Positions 36,092 to 45,008 of a DNA stretch of 64,000 bases are shown here, piece after piece. Position 1 is the first letter of the stretch, and every line of letters starts with the position of its first letter. Under the pieces are notes generated by a model. It was not told the DNA's origin, made no database searches, and saw nothing but the letters and a program-made list of their open reading frames with translations. A program made the translations under genes and the position numbers. Origin of the DNA: Alphaproteobacteria bacterium PA4. Its GTDB lineage: Bacteria; Pseudomonadota; Alphaproteobacteria; Sphingomonadales; Sphingomonadaceae. The DNA is taken from NCBI GenBank assembly GCA_002256005.1, contig NKIQ01000013.1, positions 1-64,000 on the forward strand. The letters are read 5' to 3'.

Positions 36092-37104
36092 CGTGACAAT
36101 CCTCTGAGCAAACGTGCCTTGATCTGGTTGGCGGTGGCGGCGGTCAACGGCGCCAGGATGCCGCGGGCCTCTGCCGGCAGATGCGCGGTGGCGGCCGCAT
36201 CGGGGGCGAAGACATGATGGTCGAACAGCGCCCGCCACTGATCGCGCTGCGCCGGCGGCAGGTCGCGCACCGCCAGGATGGCGTGGAGCAGCGCATCCTC
36301 CGGATTGCCCAGCCAGCGCGGCACATCGCGCCACCAGAAATTGACGAGGATATTGAACGGCGCCAGTCCCTCGACATGGTGCCACCATAGCGACGGCACG
36401 AAGATGGCATCGCCGGGCGCCAGTTCGGCGACCCGGGCGTGGCGCAGCGCCTCGGCATAGCGCGGATGCATGGCCAGATCGGGCGCACGCACATCGACCA
36501 TGCTGACCTGGCGACCAGCCGGGGTATTTTCCAGCGGGCCGAGATGGAGATTGGCGAACTGTTCGGGCGGAAACAGCGTGAAGCGGCGACGGCCGACGGC
36601 GCACACGGCGACATTGTCGGGCACGTCATTGTGCGCGGCGATGCGGCTGCGGTTGCCGATCCAGATGCTGGCCAGCGGCTGGCGATCACCGAGCGGCAGG
36701 CGGTGGCTTTCGGCGAGGCCGTGGAAATAATCGCCCATGTCGATGGAGGAAAGATAGACCGTCGGCGCCATGGGATCGGTTTCCGCCGCCGCCATGGCCG
36801 CCAGCCATTGCGGCAACGGCCCGGAATCGGAGCGGAAATTCATCGCCAGCGCAGCATCGTAGAACAGCCGGTCGTCGCCGGCCTGCAGGCCGATGCTGGC
36901 CGGAAAGGTGCGGTTGCGGGCAAGGCCGGCGAGATGGGCGCGGGCATCGGCGGCGCTGCGCTGCCCGGCCTGGACCAGCGGCCAGTCTGCCGCCAGCCCG
37001 CGCACCACGAAGGGCGTGGTGGCGCCGGTGAGGCGATCAGCCAGCGCGGCGGGGGCGAGGCGCTCCTCGGCGACCGGAGCCGGGGGTGCCAAGGCCTCAG
37101 CCAT
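36088..37104 (-). CDS. Cupin-like (JmjC/Cupin_8) oxygenase-type protein
   Basis: 338 residues in the cupin-8 fold. The metal triad is suggested by His and Asp in RIAAHNDVPDNVAV and His in WWHHVEGL; the WYxN-like element is seen as FTLFPPEQ. Family members are Fe(II)/2-oxoglutarate hydroxylases of proteins, but the target here is unknown. The start overlaps the SapC gene by 8 bases and the stop overlaps the halogenase by 4. Confidence 0.86.
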   Translation of the reverse strand: MAEALAPPAPVAEERLAPAALADRLTGATTPFVVRGLAADWPLVQAGQRSAADARAHLAGLARNRTFPASIGLQAGDDRLFYDAALAMNFRSDSGPLPQWLAAMAAAETDPMAPTVYLSSIDMGDYFHGLAESHRLPLGDRQPLASIWIGNRSRIAAHNDVPDNVAVCAVGRRRFTLFPPEQFANLHLGPLENTPAGRQVSMVDVRAPDLAMHPRYAEALRHARVAELAPGDAIFVPSLWWHHVEGLAPFNILVNFWWRDVPRWLGNPEDALLHAILAVRDLPPAQRDQWRALFDHHVFAPDAAATAHLPAEARGILAPLTAATANQIKARLLRGLSR

Positions 37105-37813
37105 CGCCGCGCCGGTTCTTCGCCCGCACCAGCCGGGCCAGATTGCCGATCGAGGCCAGCGCCATATAGGTCGGCAGCAGATGCCCCTCGGCGTGCAGTT
37201 CGGCGAGCGCGCCCGGCTCCAGCGCCGCCAGCCTGTCGTCGTCGATCATGTGATAGCCGACCAGCCGGTGCAGCGCGCCATTGTCGAGCGTCACGTCCAT
37301 CGAAAAGGGCTCGATCAGGTCATAGCGGGCGAGCGCTGCGAAATAATCGCCGCTGGCGCGATAGCCGGTGTCGAGCGCGCCGAGCATGTCGGCGATCCGT
37401 TCGACATGGGGCGTCGGCTGGCCACCGGCATCGAACAGCCGCATGCCTTCACCGTTCTGCGAGACGCGCGGATGCTCCATGTCGACATGCACCTGGCCGG
37501 GTGCATCGGCATCGCGGCTGCGGCCGACGAGGAAGGGCTGCACCGCCATCGCCAGCGGCCGGTTGAGCGCGTGCCATTCGGCGCCATCGAGATAGAGGTT
37601 TTCACCGGGTTCGAAGCCGAACAGCGCCAGCGCCGAAAACGCCCCGGTCGCATCGTCCTTGCGAAACAGGATGGGATAGTCATTGGCCAGCCGGCGGAAT
37701 TCGGCCGGCACCACCAGACAGGCCATGACAGCATCGCCGAGCGCGGCGCCGGCGCCGGTCAGCACGCGCAATTCGCCATGATCGGCGGGGTTGAGGATCT
37801 GATGGTTGCTCAT
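37097..37813 (-). CDS. SapC-like protein
   Basis: 238 residues, SapC family, with the typical N-terminus HxELRVLTGAGAALG...VVPAEFRRLANDYPILFRKD and a helical C-terminal part ending with basic residues. No catalytic motif. SapC-like genes almost always sit with a TonB receptor, a tryptophan halogenase and a cupin, as here, but their job is not known. The start is 16 bases after the first halogenase. Confidence 0.88.
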   Translation of the reverse strand: MSNHQILNPADHGELRVLTGAGAALGDAVMACLVVPAEFRRLANDYPILFRKDDATGAFSALALFGFEPGENLYLDGAEWHALNRPLAMAVQPFLVGRSRDADAPGQVHVDMEHPRVSQNGEGMRLFDAGGQPTPHVERIADMLGALDTGYRASGDYFAALARYDLIEPFSMDVTLDNGALHRLVGYHMIDDDRLAALEPGALAELHAEGHLLPTYMALASIGNLARLVRAKNRRGDG

Positions 37814-37829
37814 GCGGGGGTCCGATGCC

Positions 37830-39353
37830 TCAGGCGGCCTGTGCCGCCAGGGCGGCGAAATAGCTGCGATTGTCGGGCAGCGCCGCCGCGATATGGCGCG
37901 CCCGGCCCTGCACCTCGGCGATGCGCATGGCAGCGTCGGCAATGGGCGCGGCGGGCGGCGCCGGCGGCAGGGGATAGCCCATGCCGTAAAGAATGAACTG
38001 CTGGCTGGCGGCCGGAAACATTTCGTCCTGAAGCGGAAAATCACGGGCGGACGGCGGATGCTCGCGCCACAGTGCCAGATCCTCGGCCAGCCGTTCCGGG
38101 ATGGTGGCGGGGTCGCGCTGCGCCTGCCAATAGGGCTCGCTGCGCCGGCTGAGCACATAATGCAGCTTCAGGAACGCGATGATGCGGTCCCAGCGGGTGC
38201 GGAACAGCGTGTTGAAGCGGCGGGCGTGGATGGCCATGGTGGCGGGGCTGGCCGGCAGCGCCTCGGCAATCGCCCGCGCCGACAGCTCGATGAGCACGAT
38301 GGCCGACGCCTCCAGCGGCTCGATGAACCCCGCCGACAGGCCGATGGCGACGACATTGCCCTGCCAGAAGCGCGCGCGATGCCCGGTGGCAAAGGCGAGC
38401 TGGCGGGGCACGAGTGCCGCCGCATCGGCACCTGGCACCTGCGCGGCAACATGCGCGCGGAGGATCGTTTCGGCCTCGGCATCCGCCATGAAGCGCGTGC
38501 TGTAGACACAGCCGATGCCGCGCCGCGTCGGCAGCGCGATATCCCACAGCCAGCCGGCGCGATGCGCCGTGGCGATGGTCTGCGCGGCGATGGCGCTGCC
38601 CGGCAGCACCGGCACCTGCACGGCGAGCGCACGGTCGTTGAATGACACATCCGACCGGTCGATCCAGTCGACCGCACAATGCCCGCCGATCAGCCGGGCC
38701 GCCAGCCCGGTGCAATCGATGAACAGATCCGCGGCAAGGCAGCGGCCATCGTCCAGCTGCAGCTGCGCGATGTCGCCATTTTCGGCAGCGCTGGTGCCGA
38801 CCATGGTGGCGGCGATATGCGTGATGCCCAGCCGCGTCGTGCCGTGCCGGGCGAGCAATTGCGCGAATTTGCCGGCGTCGAAATGATAGGCATAGTTCAG
38901 CGCCCCGGCATAATCCGGCATGGCGCGCTGGCGCGGCGCGAGGTGCTGCGCACAGACGGCCGCCTGCGCCGTCATCGCGGCGGCAAAGGCCCGGTCCGGC
39001 GCCGTTTGCGCCCAGCCATGCAGCAGCGCCGCCATGTCGCCCGCCGGCGGCAGCGAGAAGGGGTGCAGATAGCTGTCGTCGGCGGCGCCCGTCACCCAGC
39101 CATCGAAGCGCGAGCCCTGCTTGAAGGAAGCATCACAGGCGGTGAGAAATTCGGATTCGGCAATGCCGATGGCGGCCAGCGTCTCGCGCATCGTCGGCCA
39201 GGTGCCCTCCCCCACGCCGATCGTCGCGATGTCGGGCGATTCCACCAGCGTGATGGCCATGGCGGGATGACGGGCGGCGAGGATGCACGCCGTCAGCCAG
39301 CCGGCGGTGCCTCCACCGACGATGACCAGCTGGAACGGCGCCGTCGCCTTCAC
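37830..39353 (-). CDS. Flavin-dependent tryptophan halogenase family protein (first of pair)
   Basis: 507 residues. The FAD motif is [18 protein letters not shown]; the family motif is altered, [13 protein letters not shown] instead of GWxWxIP, which may mean changed chemistry or specificity. The conserved Lys is in [12 protein letters not shown] and the Glu in [10 protein letters not shown]. The start is GTG at 39353 behind a GGGGAGAG site. It follows the TonB receptor by about 90 bases and is only distantly similar to the second halogenase of the locus. Confidence 0.88.
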   Translation of the reverse strand: MKATAPFQLVIVGGGTAGWLTACILAARHPAMAITLVESPDIATIGVGEGTWPTMRETLAAIGIAESEFLTACDASFKQGSRFDGWVTGAADDSYLHPFSLPPAGDMAALLHGWAQTAPDRAFAAAMTAQAAVCAQHLAPRQRAMPDYAGALNYAYHFDAGKFAQLLARHGTTRLGITHIAATMVGTSAAENGDIAQLQLDDGRCLAADLFIDCTGLAARLIGGHCAVDWIDRSDVSFNDRALAVQVPVLPGSAIAAQTIATAHRAGWLWDIALPTRRGIGCVYSTRFMADAEAETILRAHVAAQVPGADAAALVPRQLAFATGHRARFWQGNVVAIGLSAGFIEPLEASAIVLIELSARAIAEALPASPATMAIHARRFNTLFRTRWDRIIAFLKLHYVLSRRSEPYWQAQRDPATIPERLAEDLALWREHPPSARDFPLQDEMFPAASQQFILYGMGYPLPPAPPAAPIADAAMRIAEVQGRARHIAAALPDNRSYFAALAAQAA

Positions 39354-39445
39354 GCAAAATCTCTCCCCGCGCTGCACAGTGACAGAGCGCGAGAAGAGCC
39401 GCAACGCGCCTGCGTGCGGCTCTTCAGCATGCCCATGCGTCCGTA

Positions 39446-42412
39446 TCAGAACGAATAGCGGACCCCGCCCGAATAGCGCGCATAGCCCGGTGCCGCGAAG
39501 AACACCGTATTATTGTTGCGCATATGGCCGCGACGATCGGCATTGGTGATGTTGATGCCTTCGACGAAGACGGTCAGGCCCTTCTTGAACTCCCAAGAGG
39601 CACTGGCATCGAACTGGCCATAGGCCTCGATGTAGAAGGGATCGAAGCCATAGCCCGACAGGAAACTGTCGCGCCAATTGTACGCGACACGCGCCTGGAT
39701 GCCATTCTTGTCATAATAGAGCACGGCATTGGCACTGTCGCTGACGCCGTTCACCGCGAACTGGGTGGCGGTGTAACGCAGCGTGTTGTCGAACTTCGTG
39801 TCGCTGCGCACGATGGTGTAATTCAGGATGGCACCGATGCCGGTATCCCAGAAGCTGTGCTGGACGGCGAATTCGAAGCCATGCAGCTTGGCGGTCTGGT
39901 CGCTGTTGCCGGGCTGGGTGATGGTGAACACCACATCCGGATCGGCGTTCTGGCCGATGACGCCGCTGGGCACGCCGTTGGTCAACTGGACAACGCTCGG
40001 CCGGTTGGTCGCCAGCCAGCCGAGGATGGCGGCAAAGTTGGGATTGCCACCCAGTGCAGCGCGCGCCGCCTGCACCGCGGCCCCCTGCGCCGGGTTGGGC
40101 AGGTCGAACAGCGGGCCCTGCGTTGTCGTGTTGGCGATGAAATTGCCGACATTCTTGTGGAAGAAGCCGACCGAGACATAGCTATCCTTGCTGTAATACC
40201 ATTCGGCGGACAGATCGATGTTCTTCGACTTGTAGGGCAGCAGGCCAGGATTGCCGCTGCCGGCGGTGCTGCCACCATTGGGGCGCAGCGGCTGGGCAAC
40301 GGTGATGCCGCCCTGCAGGCTGGTATAGTCCGGCCGGGTGATGGTGTGGCTGTACGACGCGCGCAGGCGGACATTGTCGATCGGCGCCAGATCGAAATCC
40401 ACGGCCGGCAGCCAGTTGCTGTATTCACCCTTCAGCGTGGTGAAATCCGAGGTATTGCCGCCGACAAGGCCCATTTCATTGTCGGACACCCAGACGACCC
40501 CGGTGGGGATCGGCACCAGCGCCGCCGAGGAAATGTTGGTCTTTTCATAGCGCAGGCCAAGCCGCAGATTGGCGTTCATGGTGCCGAGGTCGAACTTGTG
40601 GACGCTCTGGATATAGGGCGCCCAGGTCTTTTCCTGGATGCGGCGATCGGTGTTGTAGCTGGCAAGGCAGGCGCCCGGCACGGTGCTGGCGTTGCAGATG
40701 CCCAGCCGCGATTGCAGCAGGCCGATGAGGTCGGCGGTGTTGACCTGGAAATAATTGGCGATCAGCGCCGGATCCTGGGAGCCATTCATGCCGGCCAGCC
40801 GTTCGGCCAGCGGCGTGATGTTGTAGAGCGCATCCGGCGTATCGGCGGCGCTCAGCGTGCCGCCCCAGCTGTCGTTCTGGATGACGCCAAAGGCCGAGCG
40901 CACCTTGTTCTCGGTATAGGTCACGCCGAAATCGAGGCTGTCGATGAAGCGCGAGTCGAAATCATAGCCGCCACGCAGCGAGGCCTCGTTGATCTCGTCC
41001 TTCATATAGCCGTTGCGGAAGCTGTTGCCGGCCGGGCGGATGTTGGAGGCCTGGATGGCGGCGCCGGGGTGCATCGTCACCGAAATCACCGGCATGTCGG
41101 TCTGGAAATCGACCTTCTGGCTGGCGACGCCGAAGATGGCGCTGCCGACGCCGATGTTGCTGCCATAGGGCGAGGTCGGCTTGCTTTCCGCGGTCGAATG
41201 ATGCGCGTCGAGCTCAAGGCGCAATCCGCCCGGGCCATCCCATTTGATGTTGCCACCCAGCGACTTGTTGATGTTGCGGTTGGTGGCAATGGCGCCGGTG
41301 ATGGCCAGGTCCTTGCCGTCGCCGGGGGCGAAGACTTCGGAATAGAACAGCGGGCCGGCGGCCGGACCATCGGTCCAGCTGCTGGTCGTGTTGCCATGGT
41401 TGAACCAGACGCCGATGCTGTTGGTGCGGGCGTCGATGGTGTTCTGCGAATAGGTATAGTCGAGCACCACATCGAGCGTGTCGGTCGGCTTCACCTGCAA
41501 TACGGCCTGGCCGTTGATGCGCTCGCGATCGATGTCGGTGAAGTCATAACCGGCGTTCTGGGTGACCTGGTAGGTATCGGTCGCCTTGGGCCGGTTGGTA
41601 ACCTGGGCGTTGGGCGCCGGCGGCAGCGAGCCCCAATTGTTCTCGTTGCCCAGATAGCCTTCGCGCCAGCCGGCATTGAACTGGGCCAGGCTTGCCTTGC
41701 GGCGCTGATAGATGCCGGTGACAAGGATGCCGACGCGATCATCGGCAAAGGTCTTGCTGAGAATGCCGGAGACTTCCGGCGTGATCTTGGTGCCTTCGAA
41801 TGTATGGTCGATCAGGCCCTTCACCGACAGGCTGCCCTTGAAACCGGGGCGATCGAGCGGGCGCGGCGTGCGGATGTTGATGACCGAGCCGATGCCACCG
41901 CTCTGCAGCGTGGCGCGGCCGGATTTGTAGACCTCGACCCCGGCGACGCCTTCGGCGGCGAGATTGGCAAAGTCGAAGCTGCGCGAGGCCGGCGCTTCGC
42001 AGCAGCTGCCAAGGCCCGAGGCCGGCATCTGGCGGCCATTGAGCAGCACCAGGTTGAAATCCGGGCCGAAGCCGCGAACCGTGACCTTGGAGCCTTCGCC
42101 ATTCTGGCGATCGATCGATACACCGGTGATGCGCTGCAGCGATTCGGCGAGGTTGGTATCGGGGAATTTGCCGATGTCTTCGGCGGAAATGGCATCGACC
42201 ACGCCCAGCGCATCGCGCTTCAGGCTCAGCGATTTCAACAGGCTGGAGCGGATGCCGGAAACGACGATTTCTTCGGCATTTTCGCTGTCGGCGGCTGCGG
42301 CGGTTGCCGGCGATGCGGTCTGCGCCATGATCGGTTGCGCCGAGGCGCCCAGCGCCAGCACCGAAGCGCCCATCAGAAAACGGCCGAAAGCCGGACGGAA
42401 CGACGTGATCAT
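39446..42412 (-). CDS. TonB-dependent receptor of the glucan locus
   Basis: 988 residues: signal peptide, a TonB box-like [20 protein letters not shown], a plug domain ([37 protein letters not shown]), and a 22-strand barrel ending in aromatic YSGGVRYSF. This is the large sphingomonad/caulobacter carbohydrate-type receptor. It should import beta-glucan oligomers across the outer membrane. The ATG at 42412 follows a GGGGGAGAGA site. Two palindromes (42462-42477, 42492-42504) lie upstream. It is the first gene of the locus. Confidence 0.93.
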   Translation of the reverse strand: MITSFRPAFGRFLMGASVLALGASAQPIMAQTASPATAAAADSENAEEIVVSGIRSSLLKSLSLKRDALGVVDAISAEDIGKFPDTNLAESLQRITGVSIDRQNGEGSKVTVRGFGPDFNLVLLNGRQMPASGLGSCCEAPASRSFDFANLAAEGVAGVEVYKSGRATLQSGGIGSVINIRTPRPLDRPGFKGSLSVKGLIDHTFEGTKITPEVSGILSKTFADDRVGILVTGIYQRRKASLAQFNAGWREGYLGNENNWGSLPPAPNAQVTNRPKATDTYQVTQNAGYDFTDIDRERINGQAVLQVKPTDTLDVVLDYTYSQNTIDARTNSIGVWFNHGNTTSSWTDGPAAGPLFYSEVFAPGDGKDLAITGAIATNRNINKSLGGNIKWDGPGGLRLELDAHHSTAESKPTSPYGSNIGVGSAIFGVASQKVDFQTDMPVISVTMHPGAAIQASNIRPAGNSFRNGYMKDEINEASLRGGYDFDSRFIDSLDFGVTYTENKVRSAFGVIQNDSWGGTLSAADTPDALYNITPLAERLAGMNGSQDPALIANYFQVNTADLIGLLQSRLGICNASTVPGACLASYNTDRRIQEKTWAPYIQSVHKFDLGTMNANLRLGLRYEKTNISSAALVPIPTGVVWVSDNEMGLVGGNTSDFTTLKGEYSNWLPAVDFDLAPIDNVRLRASYSHTITRPDYTSLQGGITVAQPLRPNGGSTAGSGNPGLLPYKSKNIDLSAEWYYSKDSYVSVGFFHKNVGNFIANTTTQGPLFDLPNPAQGAAVQAARAALGGNPNFAAILGWLATNRPSVVQLTNGVPSGVIGQNADPDVVFTITQPGNSDQTAKLHGFEFAVQHSFWDTGIGAILNYTIVRSDTKFDNTLRYTATQFAVNGVSDSANAVLYYDKNGIQARVAYNWRDSFLSGYGFDPFYIEAYGQFDASASWEFKKGLTVFVEGINITNADRRGHMRNNNTVFFAAPGYARYSGGVRYSF

Positions 42413-42461
42413 CAGCCTATCTCTCCCCCTCGAACGCGCGCCTGCCGGTTTGCCACGGCAG

Positions 42462-42477
42462 TTGTGAACGTTCACTG
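42462..42477. promoter_or_regulatory. LacI-type operator upstream of the TonB receptor
   Basis: TTGTGAACGTTCACTG, with the 12-base perfect core GTGAACGTTCAC at 42464-42475, the same core as before the GH3 gene, 50 bases before the receptor ATG. A likely binding site for the LacI protein encoded at 32610-33659. Confidence 0.8.
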
Positions 42478-42491
42478 TTGCATTTCCTATA

Positions 42492-42504
42492 TGAGAACGT
42501 TCCC
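42492..42504. promoter_or_regulatory. Second, weaker operator-like palindrome
   Basis: TGAGAACGTTCCC keeps the GAACGTT centre but not the outer bases of the full operator; it lies 30 bases centre to centre from the first site, about three helical turns. It may be an auxiliary operator. Confidence 0.45.
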
Positions 42505-42582
42505 TTCGTCAAGCCGCTGCGGACTTTGGATACAAACGCCGCGACGGCTGCAATCGCAGCGACAGCGTGTCATCGGGGAAGG

Positions 42583-42659
42583 TGGCGCGCCCGGCAGGAT
42601 TCGAACCTGCGGCCTCAGGATTAGAAGTCCCGCGCTCTATCCAGCTGAGCTACGGGCGC
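42583..42659 (-). tRNA. tRNA-Arg (anticodon TCT)
   Basis: 77-base cloverleaf read on the minus strand: acceptor GCGCCCG pairs with CGGGCGC, D arm TAGCTCAGCTGGATAGAGC, anticodon loop CTTCTAA giving TCT, T arm GCAGGTTCGAATCCTGC, discriminator G and an encoded CCA. Confidence 0.96.
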
Positions 42660-42671
42660 CCGGGAAAAACC

Positions 42672-42950
42672 CTAGCGGAAATTGTCCGCATAGGCCTGAA
42701 GTTTCAGTGTGCGCGGGCCGAGGGGCACGATCTCCACGGTCAGGCCATGCGCTTCGGCATAGGCCAGCGCCGCCGCCTCGCTTTCGAAACGCAGCTGCAA
42801 CTGGGTTTCGGTGGCGCCGGAGCCAGCCCAGCCGGTCAGCGGATCGGGGCGCTGTGCCTCGTCACGTTCCCATTCCAGCAGCCATTGCCCGGTTCTGGCC
42901 CGGCCGGACTGCATGGCATTTTTCGGACGCTGATAGAGGCGGGCCAACAT
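42672..42950 (-). CDS. NDUFS4-like accessory subunit of complex I
   Basis: 92 residues matching the alphaproteobacterial ETC complex I subunit family (NDUFS4 homologue): ARLYQRPKNAMQSGRARTGQWLLEWE, DPLTGWAGSGATETQ and the C-terminal LKLQAYADNFR. It stabilises the peripheral arm of complex I. It stands alone, directly beside tRNA-Arg and about 31 kb from the nuo genes. Confidence 0.92.
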   Translation of the reverse strand: MLARLYQRPKNAMQSGRARTGQWLLEWERDEAQRPDPLTGWAGSGATETQLQLRFESEAAALAYAEAHGLTVEIVPLGPRTLKLQAYADNFR

Positions 42951-43029
42951 GCTGCCTCCCTACGCGCATCCCGCCCCCATGTTCAAGACGAAGTCTTGAC
43001 GACAGCCATTCCGCAGCGGACCACAGGCC

Positions 43030-43329
43030 ATGATCGTCATCATCGGCACCATCCGCATCGACCCACGGCAGCGCGCTGCCACGCTGGCCGCCATGCAGGC
43101 AATGATCGGCGCCAGTCGCGCCGAACCCGGTTGCCGGCGCTATGGCTATGCCGAGGATGTGCTGGAGGCGGGGCTGATCCATGTCCATGAGGTCTGGGAC
43201 GATGCCGACAGTCTGGCCGTGCATTTCGCCAGCCCGCACATCGCCGCCTGGCGGGCGCAATGGCCGGCGCTGGGCATCCATGATCGCAATCTGGTCCGCT
43301 ACAGCGCCGATGCCGGCACGCCGACCTGA
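43030..43329 (+). CDS. Putative quinol monooxygenase (ABM domain)
   Basis: 99 residues with the antibiotic-biosynthesis-monooxygenase ferredoxin-like fold: SRAEPGCRRYGYAED and HVHEVWDDADSLAVHFASPHIAAW are family hallmarks (YgiN-like). Substrate unknown. It is divergent from the NDUFS4-like gene and convergent with the polyprenyl synthase, with only a few bases between. Confidence 0.88.
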   Translation: MIVIIGTIRIDPRQRAATLAAMQAMIGASRAEPGCRRYGYAEDVLEAGLIHVHEVWDDADSLAVHFASPHIAAWRAQWPALGIHDRNLVRYSADAGTPT

Positions 43330-44343
43330 TCAATACGCGCGGGCGATGGCGAATTCGACGGTTTCGGTCAGTGCGGTCTTGGCCGGGCCATTGGGGAAGC
43401 CGGCCAGCGTATCGATGGCGCGGGCGCCATAGTGGCGGGCGCGGGCCAGCGTGTCGGTGACGGCATTGGTCTGGGCGAGCAGCGTGCCGGCGCGCGCCAG
43501 TTCGGTATCGCCATTGGCGCGGCCGCTCATCGCGCGGCGCCAGAATTCGCGATCCTCCTCGCTGCCGCGGGCATAGGCGAGGATGACCGGCAGGGTGATC
43601 TTGCCGTCACGGAAATCATCGCCGCTGTCCTTGCCCATCGTGTCGGCGTCCGACACATAATCGATGGCATCGTCGACGAGCTGGAAGGCGATGCCGAGAT
43701 TGCGGCCATAGGCCTCCAGCGCGGCTTCGGTGGCGGCGTTGCGCTCGGCGACGATGGCAGCGATCTGGCAGGCGGCGGCGAACAGGGCCGCGGTCTTGGC
43801 CGTGATGATCTCGAGATAGCGATCCTCGCTGGTCTCGACATTGCGCTGCGCGGTCAGCTGCGCCACCTCGCCCTCGGCGATGATCGACGAGGCGCTGGAC
43901 AGGATCTTCAGCACCTTCAGGCTGCCATCCTCGACCATCAGTTCGAACGAGCGGCTGAACAGGAAATCGCCGACCAGCACGCTGGCCGGGTTGCCCCATA
44001 GCCGGTTGGCGGTCGGCTTGCCGCGCCGCAGTCCGGAGACATCGACGACATCATCGTGCAGCAGCGTCGCGGTGTGGATGAACTCCACCGCCGCCGCCAG
44101 CTTGTGGTGGCGGGTGCCGGCGTAATCGAGCAGCGCCGCACAGCCCAAAGTCAGCATCGGGCGCAGCCGCTTGCCGCCGCCGGCGATCAGATGGCCGGCC
44201 AGTTCCGGAATCAACGCCACCGGCGACTGCATGCGATCGATGATGACATGATTGACCTGGGTCAGCCCCGGCGCGGTCAACGCCATCAGCCCGGCCATCG
44301 ACGGCGTCGGGCGCTTGGGCAGGCTATGGATGGTCGCGGTCAC
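43330..44343 (-). CDS. Long-chain polyprenyl diphosphate synthase
   Basis: 337 residues. The first Asp-rich motif is LLHDDVVD (Asp97-Asp101) with following GKPTANRLWGN, and the second is FQLVDDAIDY (around 225), with RPML near the start. It makes the octa- or decaprenyl tail of ubiquinone (IspB/DdsA type); chain length cannot be judged by eye. The start is GTG at 44343 with AAGGA 7 bases upstream. Confidence 0.92.
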   Translation of the reverse strand: MTATIHSLPKRPTPSMAGLMALTAPGLTQVNHVIIDRMQSPVALIPELAGHLIAGGGKRLRPMLTLGCAALLDYAGTRHHKLAAAVEFIHTATLLHDDVVDVSGLRRGKPTANRLWGNPASVLVGDFLFSRSFELMVEDGSLKVLKILSSASSIIAEGEVAQLTAQRNVETSEDRYLEIITAKTAALFAAACQIAAIVAERNAATEAALEAYGRNLGIAFQLVDDAIDYVSDADTMGKDSGDDFRDGKITLPVILAYARGSEEDREFWRRAMSGRANGDTELARAGTLLAQTNAVTDTLARARHYGARAIDTLAGFPNGPAKTALTETVEFAIARAY

Positions 44344-44443
44344 GTGCCTGTCCTTACCCATCGCTGCCGCCCGCGCAACCCCATGACTTGCCAACGCGCG
44401 CATCCGCCGCAAAGGTGCGCACGGCAATGAACGGGGAAACGGC

Positions 44444-44725
44444 GTGTCTGACGAAATCCTGAGCGGCTATCGCGACAGCATCGACAATATCGATGCCGCC
44501 CTGGTCTTCATGCTCGCCGAACGCTTCAAGATCACCAAGGCGGTCGGCGCCTACAAGGCCATGGCCGGCCTGCCCGCCGCCGATCCGGGCCGCGAAGCCG
44601 CTCAGGTCGCCCGGCTGCGCGCGCTCGCCGAAACCGCCAAGCTCGATCCCGAATTCAGCGAAAAGTTCCTGCGCTTCATCATCGATGAGGTGATTCGGCA
44701 TCATCAGGTGGCGGCGAAGGGGTAA
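44444..44725 (+). CDS. Chorismate mutase, AroQ class
   Basis: 93 residues, all-helical AroQ fold: YRDSIDNIDAALVFMLAERFKITKAVGAYKA holds the conserved R-x-x-[IL]-D-x-[IL]-D and R/K residues. It converts chorismate to prephenate for Phe and Tyr. The start is GTG at 44444. It is divergent from the polyprenyl synthase. Confidence 0.92.
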   Translation: MSDEILSGYRDSIDNIDAALVFMLAERFKITKAVGAYKAMAGLPAADPGREAAQVARLRALAETAKLDPEFSEKFLRFIIDEVIRHHQVAAKG

Positions 44726-44754
44726 GGTCGGCTCACAAGCGCCGAAGCAAGCGG

Positions 44755-44990
44755 GCCTCCGGCGGCTGGGGCCGACGGCCCCAGACCCAGTTTGTTGGTG
44801 TTGGCCAGTGACACATCGTTTCTGGCCGGATCGTCATGCTGAACTTGTTTCAGCATCCACCGCGCCAGCGGAACACGCGTCCGCGCACCGCAATGGATGC
44901 TGAAACAAGTTCAGCATGACGACATCCTGGTAACGCATGAAATCGCAAAACGAATGGGGTCTGGGGCCGACGGCCCCAGCCGCCGGAGGC
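44755..44990. repeat. Composite palindromic repeat, copy R3, longest copy
   Basis: The left arm begins GCCTCCGGCGGCTGGGGCC (44755) and the right arm ends GGCCCCAGCCGCCGGAGGC (44990). Inside lies a perfect 28-base inverted repeat, 44832-44859 and 44894-44921, starting CGTCATGCTGAACTTG, with a 34-base loop. The inner unit is longer and more perfect than in R2. The element fills nearly all of the gap between the convergent chorismate mutase and sensor kinase genes. Confidence 0.88.
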
Positions 44991-45008
44991 ATCTTCTTCT
45001 GATCCCCC

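Noticed and set aside
39524-43033. 1169-codon plus-strand ORF, the longest in the window
   Set aside because: Antisense of the TonB receptor, and it runs through tRNA-Arg; no domain-like pattern.
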